DNA of 55,759 bases, from NCBI GenBank assembly GCA_040007095.1, contig JBDTVS010000136.1:1-55759 (forward strand), given 5' to 3'. How positions within the stretch are numbered: the first letter of the stretch is position 1; each line of letters opens with the position of its first letter. The position numbers and the translations under genes are program-made. The stretch is from JBDTVS01 sp040007095. Its GTDB lineage: Bacteria > Acidobacteriota > Vicinamibacteria > Vicinamibacterales > CAVVIG01. Positions 34,075 to 42,990 of the stretch are shown here, in pieces. The notes beneath the pieces are model-generated. The model was given only the letters and a program-made list of their open reading frames with translations, was not told the DNA's origin and made no database searches.

Positions 34075-34815
34075 CTAGGATCCCCAGAAGGCAGACCGTA
34101 CGACAGCGATGACCAGGGCAATCACAAAATAGGTGACCAACAGGCCGACGGCGACAGGACCGGTTCGTCGCTTGTATAAGACGCCCAGACCTATAGCCAG
34201 GTTCAGCATCCACCAGATGACGACCAGGTCAAGCGCGCCGAGCAAACGGGCGACAAGACTGGTCTCTTCGAGAAACGGTACGAAGACGCCGAGGTTGGTC
34301 GTGCTGCTGAGCGATTCTCGGATGTAATTGAGCGGCAGCGTGAAGAAGCTCGACAAGGAAAAGACGAATCCTGAATGCACCACGATCGCCAGCACCTGCT
34401 TGAACGTCGCGTCGCCGCCGAGCAGGGCGTTGAAGATGGCGAACATGAGGCCGGAGAGGGCGAAGCTGAAGACGACGAGGGCGACGGCCACGTAGGCGGC
34501 ACCGATGTAGCCGAAGTACGGCAGCAGGCGCTCAATCTGCGCCGACTGCTCCTCGGTCATCGGCGGCGCGCCGAAGGCCCGTCGCTGCTGGATCTGCTGT
34601 TCGAGCGCCGCTTGCTGTCCCACTTCCGTGCTCAGCAGGGCAATCGTGCCCGCGCAGGAGATCACGAGAATCAGGAAGAATGCCCCGAGGACCCGGGGAA
34701 GGGCGGCAACGGTCGCGTATGTCGTCTTGGGAGAGAAGATCACGCCGACGGCACGTGCCAGCAGTCCCCCGGATGGGGCAGGCGCGACGATCGGCTGCGC
34801 GACACTGTCTGTCAT
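34075..34815 (-). CDS. Yip1-like membrane protein
   Basis: A 246-residue protein with about five transmembrane helices (for example GAFFLILVISCAGTIALL, YVAVALVVFSFALSGLMFAI, GLLVTYFVIALVIAVV). The N-terminal LLARAVGVIFSPKTTYATVA is the usual bacterial Yip1-domain opening (a short amphipathic part before TM1). ATG 34815 begins it. It is the first gene of the operon with the adaptor and permeases, so it may serve that transporter, but Yip1-domain proteins have no defined bacterial role. Confidence 0.78.
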   Translation of the reverse strand: MTDSVAQPIVAPAPSGGLLARAVGVIFSPKTTYATVAALPRVLGAFFLILVISCAGTIALLSTEVGQQAALEQQIQQRRAFGAPPMTEEQSAQIERLLPYFGYIGAAYVAVALVVFSFALSGLMFAIFNALLGGDATFKQVLAIVVHSGFVFSLSSFFTLPLNYIRESLSSTTNLGVFVPFLEETSLVARLLGALDLVVIWWMLNLAIGLGVLYKRRTGPVAVGLLVTYFVIALVIAVVRSAFWGS

Positions 34816-35073
34816 AATGGGCCCTGCCTTTGCGTTCGGACAACCACTCTGAGCCTGAATGACGTAAATACGGCTGGGTCGCGAGGAATGTTCCGAGCCT
34901 GCCCTTGCAACTCTATTAGACTCCAGCGGATTCAAGGTGGCCAAACAGATATCGGTCAGTTTCGGTCGGATTAAACGGCCTTTGGCGTGCCCCTTGCCTT
35001 GGAGTGAGCTGAAGGTTGAGCTAGGCCGCGTAAGCTCGTACAGCTGAAGGGCTTGCCCTGATTAAAAAAAATC

Positions 35074-35102
35074 TTGACGAGTTGGTACCGGGTATGTACT
35101 CT
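35074..35102 (+). promoter_or_regulatory. Predicted sigma-70 promoter of the polyamine locus
   Basis: TTGACG (35074-35079) and TACTCT (35097-35102) are 17 bp apart and preceded by an A-tract (35064-35071). It lies in the 392-bp divergent gap 34816-35207 between the Yip1-like gene and the XRE-cupin gene; nothing else certain was seen in that gap. Confidence 0.5.
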
Positions 35103-35207
35103 CGTTAGGTATAGCAATGCTGTACTGCGGGTTTAATCAAAGGCGGTGAACGCCGACCGGGCCAGGTATAGTGGGGCTGTCACGCGGGTTTAGGAGCATG
35201 GTGCGTC

Positions 35208-35744
35208 GTGGACATAGGGAAGCGGATCCAGGAAATCCGGTTGGCGCATCAGGTTACCCAGGAAGAGCTGGCGGTTCGGGCAGGTGTGACCAAAGGTTTC
35301 ATATCGCAGCTGGAACGGAACAAGAGCTCGGTTTCGCTTGAGACGCTGGAAGCGGTGCTCGAAGTGCTTGGCGAGCGGTTGAGCACGTTTTTCTCCACCG
35401 ACGCCAGGCAGCCGTTCGTCTTCAGCAAGCAAGATCGGACCGCGCTGGAAGATCTCGGCTGCGACAAGTTCGAGTTGCTGGTTCCGAATTCCACCACGAT
35501 GGCCATGGAGCCGGTTCGCATGGTACTTGGCCCCGGCCAGCGGTTCGGGCCGCATACGTCGCACAACGGAGAAGAGTTCGGCTACGTCATCCGCGGCCGG
35601 CTCTCCGTCACGCTCGGGCGGCGCTCGACCGTCGCCAAGGCGGGGGATTCGTTCAGTTATAAGGCGCAGCAGGAACATTCGTTCAAGAACGTGGGTCGGT
35701 CGCCGGCGGAGGTGCTGTTTGTGACCTGGCCGCCGCAGTTCTAG
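35208..35744 (+). CDS. XRE-family regulator with cupin domain
   Basis: A 178-residue transcription factor. Residues 1-65 are a helix-turn-helix (IGKRIQEIRLAHQVTQEELA, AGVTKGFISQLERNKSSVSL). Residues about 75-178 are a small-molecule-binding cupin barrel (GQRFGPHTSHNGEEFGYVIR and the PAEVLFVTWPPQF end). This is the PuuR/SutR layout. GTG 35208 is the only good in-frame start and follows AGGAG at a slightly long spacing. It starts 39 bp before the ornithine decarboxylase gene, so a polyamine or amino acid is the likely ligand. That is inference from context. Confidence 0.88.
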   Translation: MDIGKRIQEIRLAHQVTQEELAVRAGVTKGFISQLERNKSSVSLETLEAVLEVLGERLSTFFSTDARQPFVFSKQDRTALEDLGCDKFELLVPNSTTMAMEPVRMVLGPGQRFGPHTSHNGEEFGYVIRGRLSVTLGRRSTVAKAGDSFSYKAQQEHSFKNVGRSPAEVLFVTWPPQF

Positions 35745-35783
35745 GTTGGAAGGCAGTTTTGCTGGAAGAGAGGTGATGATGAA

Positions 35784-37082
35784 ATGAAAAATGGCAACGG
35801 CGCACAGACGCTGATACCCATGCCGAAGCCGGCCAGTGAGCCGGGCCTGTCGTTCGATCGCGCGGCGGTACTCGCCGAAACCGTACCGACGCCGTTTCTG
35901 GTTCTGGCACCCTCGCGGATTCATCAAAGCATCAGAACGTTGCGAACGTGCTTACCTGGCGTCGAGCTCTATTACGCGATGAAATCGAACCCGGACCCCG
36001 AGTTACTGGGTCTGCTCAGCGGTCTCGTCGACGGGATTGACGTGGCCTCATATCCCGAGGTCGCCCTGGCGGCAGCGGCAGGTGTCACCCCCGAGCGCCT
36101 GTTCCATTCGCATCCTGTGAAGAAGGATACGGATATCGTGGCCTGCGTCCGCCACGGCGTGCAGTGGTTCACCTTCGACAGTCCCGACGAAATCCCGAAA
36201 CTGCGCCTCCACGCACCGGACGCCCGCGTGCTGCTCCGCGTGGCAATCAAGAACGACAACTGCGTGGTCGACCTCGGTGCGAAGTACGGCGCCCATCAGG
36301 ACGACGCCTTGGCGCTCATCCTTCAGGCGCGCAGCGCCGGGGTGAACGTCTGCGGCATCGCGTTCCACGTCGGCTCCCAGTCTTCGGACCCCGGCATCTA
36401 CCTGACGGCACTGAAGGTCGTGCGGCGTCTGTTCGACGAAGCGGCGGCCGCGGGCGTGCGTCTCGACACCCTGGACATCGGCGGCGGCTTCCCGGTCGTC
36501 TATCGCACCGAGATGCTCAGGCTCGAGGATTTCTGCCGGGTCGTGTCCCGGGGCCTTTCGCAGATGTTCCCCGCCGGCGTGCGCATCATCGCCGAGCCTG
36601 GCCGGTGCATCTCGGGCGATTCGATGACCCTCGTGGTGCGCGTCATCGGCCGCTCAATCCGCAACGGCATCCCCTGGTACTTCATCGACGATGGCCTCTA
36701 CGGGGCATTTTCCGGCAAACTGTTCGACCACTGCGACTACGAGCTCATCCCGCAGCGGATCGGGCCCGTCCGCGAGTGCGTCGTGGCCGGTCCCACATGC
36801 GATTCCATCGACATCGTCTCTCGGGACCAGCCGCTGCCCGACCTGGAGGTCGGCGATTTGCTGATGGTGCCCAGCATGGGAGCCTACACGAAGGCAAGCG
36901 CCACATCGTTCAACGGGTTTCAGCCTCCGGTGACTGTGGTTGACGACGGCCGGAGCGCGCCCCGCAAGCGGGCCCGTCGCGTCGTGTCGAAGCCGCGTCT
37001 GGCCAGACCTCGCGCCGTTGCCGGGATTTCCCCCCGGCAGGCACCTGCCTCTACCCCGACTCCCGTGGCCCCATTAGCGTAA
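35784..37082 (+). CDS. Ornithine decarboxylase-type PLP enzyme (fold III)
   Basis: A 432-residue alanine-racemase-fold decarboxylase making putrescine from ornithine. PLP lysine 67 is in YYAMKSNPDPELL, the phosphate-binding GGGFP is at 233-237, EPGRC at 271-275, the catalytic GPTCDSID with Cys339 and Asp340, and FNGF at 376-379. These match eukaryotic-type ornithine decarboxylase rather than diaminopimelate decarboxylase. The last 40 residues are a basic, proline-rich tail not part of the fold. The neighbour homospermidine synthase uses putrescine, which supports the assignment. Confidence 0.88.
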   Translation: MKNGNGAQTLIPMPKPASEPGLSFDRAAVLAETVPTPFLVLAPSRIHQSIRTLRTCLPGVELYYAMKSNPDPELLGLLSGLVDGIDVASYPEVALAAAAGVTPERLFHSHPVKKDTDIVACVRHGVQWFTFDSPDEIPKLRLHAPDARVLLRVAIKNDNCVVDLGAKYGAHQDDALALILQARSAGVNVCGIAFHVGSQSSDPGIYLTALKVVRRLFDEAAAAGVRLDTLDIGGGFPVVYRTEMLRLEDFCRVVSRGLSQMFPAGVRIIAEPGRCISGDSMTLVVRVIGRSIRNGIPWYFIDDGLYGAFSGKLFDHCDYELIPQRIGPVRECVVAGPTCDSIDIVSRDQPLPDLEVGDLLMVPSMGAYTKASATSFNGFQPPVTVVDDGRSAPRKRARRVVSKPRLARPRAVAGISPRQAPASTPTPVAPLA

Positions 37083-37102
37083 GGGCGCCGCGGAAGAATA
37101 AG

Positions 37103-37243
37103 GTGTACATTGTGGTCGTCGATGCATCCCGCCGGGCTGCCTTGCTCGTCGCTTGCATACTCCCGGTATCTGCGCTCGCCGCGCCGTACCGGGAGGACGC
37201 CCCGACGCCCGCAGCGTGCACCGCTTTTTTCCGCGGGCCTTAG
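37103..37243 (+). CDS. Possible small exported peptide, uncertain
   Basis: A frame from GTG 37103 to TAG about 37241-37243 reads as a 46-residue product with a signal-like core (RAALLVACILPVSALAAPYR) and a short acidic/proline-rich tail. It lies in the 286-bp gap between the decarboxylase and homospermidine synthase genes. The ribosome binding site is weak and no family is recognised, so it may be chance. Confidence 0.2.
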   Translation: MYIVVVDASRRAALLVACILPVSALAAPYREDAPTPAACTAFFRGP

Positions 37244-37368
37244 CGGTCGGGCCGCGTCCCGAGGCCTCCGAGACGCGGAGCACGCCTCAATGGCGCCGTG
37301 AACCGCGAGGCTGTGTCTCGGCGCCGCCTCCTTTCCCCCTTCTGTGATGACGCTTCAGGTAGGAACAC

Positions 37369-38886
37369 ATGACACAGAGTTCGAATCGCGCCGCGTTCAC
37401 GGGCCGCATCCTGATGATCGGATGCGGATCCGTCGGTCAATGCACGTTGCCGCTGATCCTGCGCCATGTCGACATGCCGGCCGATCGCATCACCGTGATT
37501 GATTTCGAAGATGTCCGGTCGAGAATTGCCGATTCGCTCGCCGCCGGCATGGTGCTCAAGCGACAACGGTTGACGCAGAGCAACTACCAGGAAATGCTGC
37601 CCGAACTCGTCGGCCCTGGCGACGCCATCATCGACCTGTCCTGGAACGTCGAAACACTCGACATGCTGCGCTGGTGCGCCGACCATCACGTCCGCTTCAT
37701 CAACACCTCGGTCGAGGAATGGGATCCCTACGGCGGCGCCGAGAACAAGTCGCCCTACGAACGCAGCCTGTATTCCCGGCAGATGCGAATCCGCCTGCTC
37801 AAGGCCGAGCTCGCGTCTCGCGGCGGGCCGATCGCGACCTCGATCATGGACCACGGCGCGAACCCCGGGCTGGTCAATCATTTCACCAAGCGGGCGCTGC
37901 TCGAAATCGCGGCCGAAATGGTCGCCAGGGGCATCCCCGCTGCGACGGGCGCCACGACCGGCGAATTCGAGAAGCTGATCGCGGATGCGGAGGCGTTTAC
38001 CCCCGGTTCCTTTGCGCGGCTCAGCCGCGCGACCGGCACCAAGGTCATCCACATTTCCGAGCGCGACACCCAGATCTCGGCGATGCCGAAAGCGGTCGAC
38101 GAGTTCGTCAATACCTGGTCCATCGAAGGCTTCTACGAAGAGGGCACGGCGCCGGCTGAAATGGGCTGGGGCACCCACGAGCGGCGCCTGCCGAGAAACG
38201 CCTTTGCCCCGGTCGGTGGTCCCGGCAACCAGATTTTTCTCGCGCAGCCGGGGGTCCGGACGTTCGTGCATTCGTGGGTGCCCGCCGGCGGTCCGATCAT
38301 CGGCATGGTCGTGCGTCATGCGGAGTCCTTCACCATCAGCGACCACCTCACGGTGTGGGAAGACACCATCGAAGGCTACCGCGCCACCTATCGGCCCACG
38401 GTGCACTATGCGTATCTGCCGTGCGACAACGCGCTGCTGAGCCTGCACGAGCTCGCGATGCGCAATTTCAAGCTGCAGCCAAAGCTCCGCATCATGTCCG
38501 ATGAGATCACCGAGGGCATCGATGAGCTCGGAGTGCTCCTCATGGGCCACGGGCTGAACGCCTGGTGGACCGGATCGCAGCTCGATATCCATGAAACCAG
38601 GCAGCTCGTGCCGGGCCAGAACGCGACGACGCTCCAGGTGGCGGCGTCGGTCATCGGGGGACTGGTCTGGATGATCAAGAACCCGACCAAAGGCATACTC
38701 GTGCCCGACGAGATCCCCTTCAAAGAGATTCTGGACGTCGCCGGCGCGTACCTGGGGCCGTGTCCCTCCGTGCAAACGGACTGGACACCCCTGCAGAGCC
38801 GTTCAGGCTTGTTTTCGAAGTGGGGAACGCCGGCCGTTCCTGACACCGACCTGTGGCAATTCGCAAGCTTCGCGGTGGAGGCTTGA
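37369..38886 (+). CDS. hss: Homospermidine synthase
   Basis: A 505-residue NAD-dependent enzyme making homospermidine from putrescine units. The N-terminal Rossmann motif is ILMIGCGSVGQCTLPLIL; DAIIDLSWNVETLDMLRWC and INTSVEEWDPYGG follow, then HGANPGLVNHFTKRAL. The whole length follows bacterial homospermidine synthase of the saccharopine-dehydrogenase-like group. It lies downstream of ornithine decarboxylase, which makes its substrate. The gap between them is 286 bp, so it may have its own promoter. Confidence 0.92.
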   Translation: MTQSSNRAAFTGRILMIGCGSVGQCTLPLILRHVDMPADRITVIDFEDVRSRIADSLAAGMVLKRQRLTQSNYQEMLPELVGPGDAIIDLSWNVETLDMLRWCADHHVRFINTSVEEWDPYGGAENKSPYERSLYSRQMRIRLLKAELASRGGPIATSIMDHGANPGLVNHFTKRALLEIAAEMVARGIPAATGATTGEFEKLIADAEAFTPGSFARLSRATGTKVIHISERDTQISAMPKAVDEFVNTWSIEGFYEEGTAPAEMGWGTHERRLPRNAFAPVGGPGNQIFLAQPGVRTFVHSWVPAGGPIIGMVVRHAESFTISDHLTVWEDTIEGYRATYRPTVHYAYLPCDNALLSLHELAMRNFKLQPKLRIMSDEITEGIDELGVLLMGHGLNAWWTGSQLDIHETRQLVPGQNATTLQVAASVIGGLVWMIKNPTKGILVPDEIPFKEILDVAGAYLGPCPSVQTDWTPLQSRSGLFSKWGTPAVPDTDLWQFASFAVEA

Positions 38887-38974
38887 ACCAGGGCGTTCGC
38901 GGGCGCGATTCGCGTGTGTGCCTGTTGATCGGTCAGTGCTCATCTCGAGTGGCCGGCTTTTGACCACCAGACTC

Positions 38975-39883
38975 ATGCGGACGCTGGCGTGCGTGGCGAT
39001 AATCTGCGCGATCCCATCGCTCGCGTCGGCGCAGCTGTTCGAGATGATCGGAATCCGGGCGCAGGGCATGGCAGGCGCGTTTGTCGCGGTCGCCGACGAC
39101 GCGTCGGCGACGTGGTGGAATCCGGCGGGACTCGCGTCCGGGGCGTTTTTCAGCGGCATCGTCGAGCGCGGTGCCGCCCGATCCCCACGCGATGATGCCG
39201 CCCTGGGCGTCGCGTTCGTCGTTCCCTCTCTGGGACTCAGCTACTACCGACTGCGGATCAGCGAGCAGTTGGGCGTGCCTGGCGGTGGCGCACCAGCATC
39301 ACTCGTGGCGCTTGATCCGGAAAGTGCCGCTGCCCGCCTGCCGACGTTCGTGGTGAACGAGCTCGGCGCGAGCTTCGGGCAGTCGATTGGCGACCATTTG
39401 GTGCTGGCATCGACGCTCAGGCTCGTGTGGGCCGACCAGGTCCGCGGTGATATCGACATTGGCGCGATGCTGAGAGCCGGCGGGGCCCGCATCGGGTTCG
39501 TGGTGAAGCACCTCCACGAGCCCGACCTGACGGCCGACGGCATGCGGCTGGCGTCGTTCGACCGGCAGGTGCGTGTCGGTGCCGCGTATCTGCCACACCC
39601 TGGCATGCTGACCTTGAATGCCGCGCTCGACGCCGACCTGACCACGACCCAGACCGTGTTCGGCAATGCACGTCATCTGGCGGGAGGCGGCGAGCTGTGG
39701 ATCGATCGGCGCCTGGCGCTGCGTGGGGGCGTCAGCGTCAACACGGTCGACGAACTGCGCCGGTCGTTCAGCGCCGGCGCGAGCGCCGCCATTCAAAAGG
39801 CATTCTTCCTCGATGCTCAACTCACGCGGGGCGATGACCCTGCCAAAGAGGGCTGGGGCCTCGGTCTGAGAGTGACGTTTTAG
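38975..39883 (+). CDS. Predicted outer-membrane beta-barrel protein (PorV/FadL-like)
   Basis: A 302-residue protein with a signal peptide (MRTLACVAIICAIPSLASAQ) and the opening IGIRAQGMAGAFVAVADDAS with TWWNPAGLASG, the pattern seen at the N-terminus of PorV/UPF0164/FadL-like outer-membrane barrels. The rest alternates short strands (for example LTLNAALDADLTTTQ and WGLGLRVTF at the end, which finishes with an aromatic residue as barrels do). ATG 38975 begins the signal peptide; a GTG 57 bp upstream is the alternative. It lies between the polyamine and pilus loci; its role is unknown. Confidence 0.75.
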   Translation: MRTLACVAIICAIPSLASAQLFEMIGIRAQGMAGAFVAVADDASATWWNPAGLASGAFFSGIVERGAARSPRDDAALGVAFVVPSLGLSYYRLRISEQLGVPGGGAPASLVALDPESAAARLPTFVVNELGASFGQSIGDHLVLASTLRLVWADQVRGDIDIGAMLRAGGARIGFVVKHLHEPDLTADGMRLASFDRQVRVGAAYLPHPGMLTLNAALDADLTTTQTVFGNARHLAGGGELWIDRRLALRGGVSVNTVDELRRSFSAGASAAIQKAFFLDAQLTRGDDPAKEGWGLGLRVTF

Positions 39884-39934
39884 ATCGGAATTGATAGATT
39901 CAGTGAGTGACGGTAGCCGGCCCCCTCCATTGTC

Positions 39935-41692
39935 ATGCCTGTTCGGATTGGCGAGCTCCTTCTTAAAGAGAAGCGGATAACCCCCGATCAGCTTCAGCAA
40001 GCCTTGAACCTCCAAAAGGCTCAAGGGGGGAAGCTTGGCAACAACCTCGTCAAGTTGGGCTTCGTCACCGACGAGGAGATCACCGCGATCCTCAGCAAAC
40101 AATACGGCGTCCCTTCGATCAATCTGTCGCAATTCGAGTTGGCCCCGGCCATCATCAAGCTGATTCCCGCCGACACCGCCGAGAAGTATCAAATCGTTCC
40201 GTTGAGCCGTTCGGGTGCGACGCTGACGATCGCCATGACCGACCCGACCAACGTCTTCGCCATGGACGACATCAAGTTCATGACCGGCTACAACGTGGAG
40301 CCGGTGGTGGCGTCCGAGAACGCGGTGATGGACGCGATTCGCCGGTATTACCCCGCAACTCCCAAGGGAATCAGCGCCCGCGAGCCGTCCGGCCCGAGCA
40401 CGCTGGAGCTGGCGACGAAGGGTCTCGAGGAGATGCAGCAGCTCGCCGACACCGACGTCGTCGAGGTCCTGGACGATCTGCAGGAAATCAGCGCCGAGGC
40501 GCTCGCCCAGCAAGGCGCTGCGGCGCCGGTCGTGCGGCTGGTCAATCTCGTGCTGATGTCGGCGATTCAAAAGGGGGCCAGCGACATCCACGTCGAACCG
40601 TACGAGAAGGAGCTCCGTGTTCGCTACCGCATCGACGGCATCCTCTATGGCGTCATGACGCCGCCCATGAAGTTCCGCGACGCGATCGCGTCCCGGATCA
40701 AGATCATGGCCAAGCTCGATATCGCGGAGAAGCGGCTGCCCCAGGACGGCCGGATCAAGATTCGCTTCAGCGACCACGGGCTCCCGAAAGAGATCGACTT
40801 CCGCGTCTCCTGTCTTCCCACGCTGTTTGGCGAGAAGATCGTGCTGCGTCTCCTGGACAAGGACAAGCTGATGCTCGACATGACGAAGCTCGGCTTCGAG
40901 CCCGAGTCGCTCGTCAAGTACGAAGCGGCGATTGTCCGGCCGTGGGGCATGGTGCTCGTCACGGGGCCGACCGGCAGCGGCAAGACCAACACGTTGTACT
41001 CGTCCATTCAGCGGCTCAACACGCTGGACACCAACATCATGACTGTGGAAGATCCGGTCGAGTTCAATCTCGCCGGGGTCAATCAGGTGCAGGTGCGCGA
41101 GCAGATCGGCCTCAACTTCGCGGCCGCGCTCCGGTCGTTCTTGCGTCAGGATCCGAACATCATCCTGGTCGGCGAAATACGCGACTTCGAGACCGCGGAG
41201 ATTGCCGTCAAGGCGGCACTGACCGGCCACCTCGTGCTCTCCACCCTGCACACCAACGACGCGCCGAGCACGGTCAACCGGCTGATGAACATGGGCATCG
41301 AGCCGTTCCTCGTCGCCAGTTCGGTGCACTTGATTTGCGCGCAGCGCCTCGTGCGCCGCGTCTGTCCGCATTGCCGGGCGCCGAGCCCCCTGCCGCTCGC
41401 CAGTATGCTGCAGGCGGGCTTTTCACCCGACGAAGCCGGCACCGTGAAGCCGCTGAAGGGCGCCGGCTGCGCCCAGTGCAATCGCACGGGATACAAGGGG
41501 CGGGTCGGATTGTACGAAGTGATGGAAATCGGCGAGGAGATGCGCGAGCTGATTCTCGTCGGCGCGTCCGGCATGGAACTGCGCCGCAAGGCGATCGAAG
41601 ACGGCATGATCACACTGAGGCAAAGCGGCTTGCGGAAGGTGAAGGACGGCTTGACCACCATCGAAGAAGTGGTGCGCGAGACCGTGAAGTAG
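39935..41692 (+). CDS. pilB: Type IV pilus extension ATPase PilB
   Basis: A 585-residue secretion ATPase. An N-terminal MshEN/GspE-N domain (IGELLLKEKRITPDQLQQAL) leads to the ATPase core with Walker A GPTGSGKTNTLY, an Asp box, Walker B NIILVGEIRDFETAEIA, and a tetracysteine zinc site (CPHC, then CAQCNRTGYKGR). It powers pilin polymerisation at the inner membrane. First gene of the pil cluster, 81 bp before pilT with a perfect hairpin between. Confidence 0.97.
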   Translation: MPVRIGELLLKEKRITPDQLQQALNLQKAQGGKLGNNLVKLGFVTDEEITAILSKQYGVPSINLSQFELAPAIIKLIPADTAEKYQIVPLSRSGATLTIAMTDPTNVFAMDDIKFMTGYNVEPVVASENAVMDAIRRYYPATPKGISAREPSGPSTLELATKGLEEMQQLADTDVVEVLDDLQEISAEALAQQGAAAPVVRLVNLVLMSAIQKGASDIHVEPYEKELRVRYRIDGILYGVMTPPMKFRDAIASRIKIMAKLDIAEKRLPQDGRIKIRFSDHGLPKEIDFRVSCLPTLFGEKIVLRLLDKDKLMLDMTKLGFEPESLVKYEAAIVRPWGMVLVTGPTGSGKTNTLYSSIQRLNTLDTNIMTVEDPVEFNLAGVNQVQVREQIGLNFAAALRSFLRQDPNIILVGEIRDFETAEIAVKAALTGHLVLSTLHTNDAPSTVNRLMNMGIEPFLVASSVHLICAQRLVRRVCPHCRAPSPLPLASMLQAGFSPDEAGTVKPLKGAGCAQCNRTGYKGRVGLYEVMEIGEEMRELILVGASGMELRRKAIEDGMITLRQSGLRKVKDGLTTIEEVVRETVK

Positions 41693-41713
41693 TCGCGGCT
41701 CGCGACCGAGCGA

Positions 41714-41736
41714 CCGTCGACGAATACCGTCGACGG
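41714..41736. repeat. Perfect 9-bp inverted repeat between pilB and pilT
   Basis: CCGTCGACG (41714-41722) and CGTCGACGG (41728-41736) are exact complements over an AATAC loop, 37 bp before the pilT ATG. Confidence 0.8.
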
Positions 41737-41773
41737 GGGATGGACGCGAATGACTGTCAACGGGTGATTCACC

Positions 41774-42901
41774 ATGGCGACACTCGTCGAGCTCTTGAAG
41801 ACCACCGTGGACATGAACGGCTCGGACCTGCACATCACGGCGGACACGCCGCCGCAGGTTCGTGTGAACGGTCATCTCCAACGGTTGCCGGGCGCCGAGC
41901 TGACGCCCTCGGAGACCAAGCAGCTGGTCTACAGTGTGCTCACTGACGCGCAGAAAAAGAGCTTCGAGGAGTCGATGGAGCTCGATTTCTCGTTCGGGAT
42001 CAAGGGCCTGTCGCGCTTTCGGTGCAACGTGTTCAATCAGCGCGGCGCCGTCGCCGCGGTCTATCGGGTCATTTCGGAGACCATCCGCAGCTTTGGCGAG
42101 CTCGGTCTGCCGGCCGTGCTCGCGACGCTCGCCGAGCGGCCGCGCGGCCTGGTACTCGTCACCGGGCCCACCGGCAGCGGAAAATCGACGACGCTCGCGG
42201 CGATGATCGACAAGATCAACCGCGAACGGCACGACCACATCCTCACCATCGAGGATCCGATCGAGTACATCCACCCTCACAAGAGTTGCCTCGTGAACCA
42301 GCGCGAGGTGCACAGCGACACCACCAGCTTTTCGCAGGCGCTTCGCGCCGCGTTGCGCGAAGATCCAGACGTCGTGCTGATCGGTGAGATGCGCGATCTC
42401 GAGACCGTCGAAGCGGCCCTGAAGATTGCCGAGACCGGCCACCTGACCTTCGGGACGCTGCACACCAACTCGGCGGCGCAGACCATCAACCGCATCATCG
42501 ACATCTTCCCGGCCGGCCAGCAATCGCAGATCCGGACGCAGTTGTCGCTGGTTCTCGAAGGCGTCGTGTGCCAGTCCCTGCTGCCGCGCGCGGACGGCAA
42601 GGGCCGGGTGGCGTCGCTCGAGATCATGATTCCGACGCCGGCGATTCGGAACCTGATCCGCGACGACAAGGTGCACCAGATCTATTCGGCGATGCAGACC
42701 GGTCAGGAGAAGCTGGGGATGCAGACCGCGAACCAGTCGCTGGCGAGCTTGTACCTGGGGAAGAAGATTACGCTCGACGCGGCATTGACCGCGTCATCGA
42801 TGAAGGACGAGTTGCAAGACATGATCAACCGCGGCGTGGGCGTGGTTGTCGGCGCCGGACTCGGTCGACCGGGCGCGCCGCCGCGGCCGATCAAGAGCTA
42901 G
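41774..42901 (+). CDS. pilT: Type IV pilus retraction ATPase PilT
   Basis: A 375-residue hexameric ATPase that depolymerises the pilus. Walker A is GPTGSGKSTTLAAMID, Walker B is DVVLIGEMRDLETVEAAL with HLTFGTLHTNSAAQTINR following, and the PilT-specific C-terminal motif is AIRNLIRDDKVHQIYSAMQT. The cluster order pilB-pilT-pilC is conserved in many bacteria. pilC follows 89 bp later with a strong GGAGG site. Confidence 0.97.
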   Translation: MATLVELLKTTVDMNGSDLHITADTPPQVRVNGHLQRLPGAELTPSETKQLVYSVLTDAQKKSFEESMELDFSFGIKGLSRFRCNVFNQRGAVAAVYRVISETIRSFGELGLPAVLATLAERPRGLVLVTGPTGSGKSTTLAAMIDKINRERHDHILTIEDPIEYIHPHKSCLVNQREVHSDTTSFSQALRAALREDPDVVLIGEMRDLETVEAALKIAETGHLTFGTLHTNSAAQTINRIIDIFPAGQQSQIRTQLSLVLEGVVCQSLLPRADGKGRVASLEIMIPTPAIRNLIRDDKVHQIYSAMQTGQEKLGMQTANQSLASLYLGKKITLDAALTASSMKDELQDMINRGVGVVVGAGLGRPGAPPRPIKS

Positions 42902-42990
42902 CGAACCCTGTTCTGCGGCCGGCGCCGAGCGGCGGTGCGAACGCGAGAATTTTCGAACCCGGAGCTTCGACGCGGAGGTAGAAGACATCC

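Noticed and set aside
39299..41371. 690-codon minus-strand frame opposite pilB
   Set aside because: A GC-driven antisense frame; pilB motifs on the plus strand are unambiguous.
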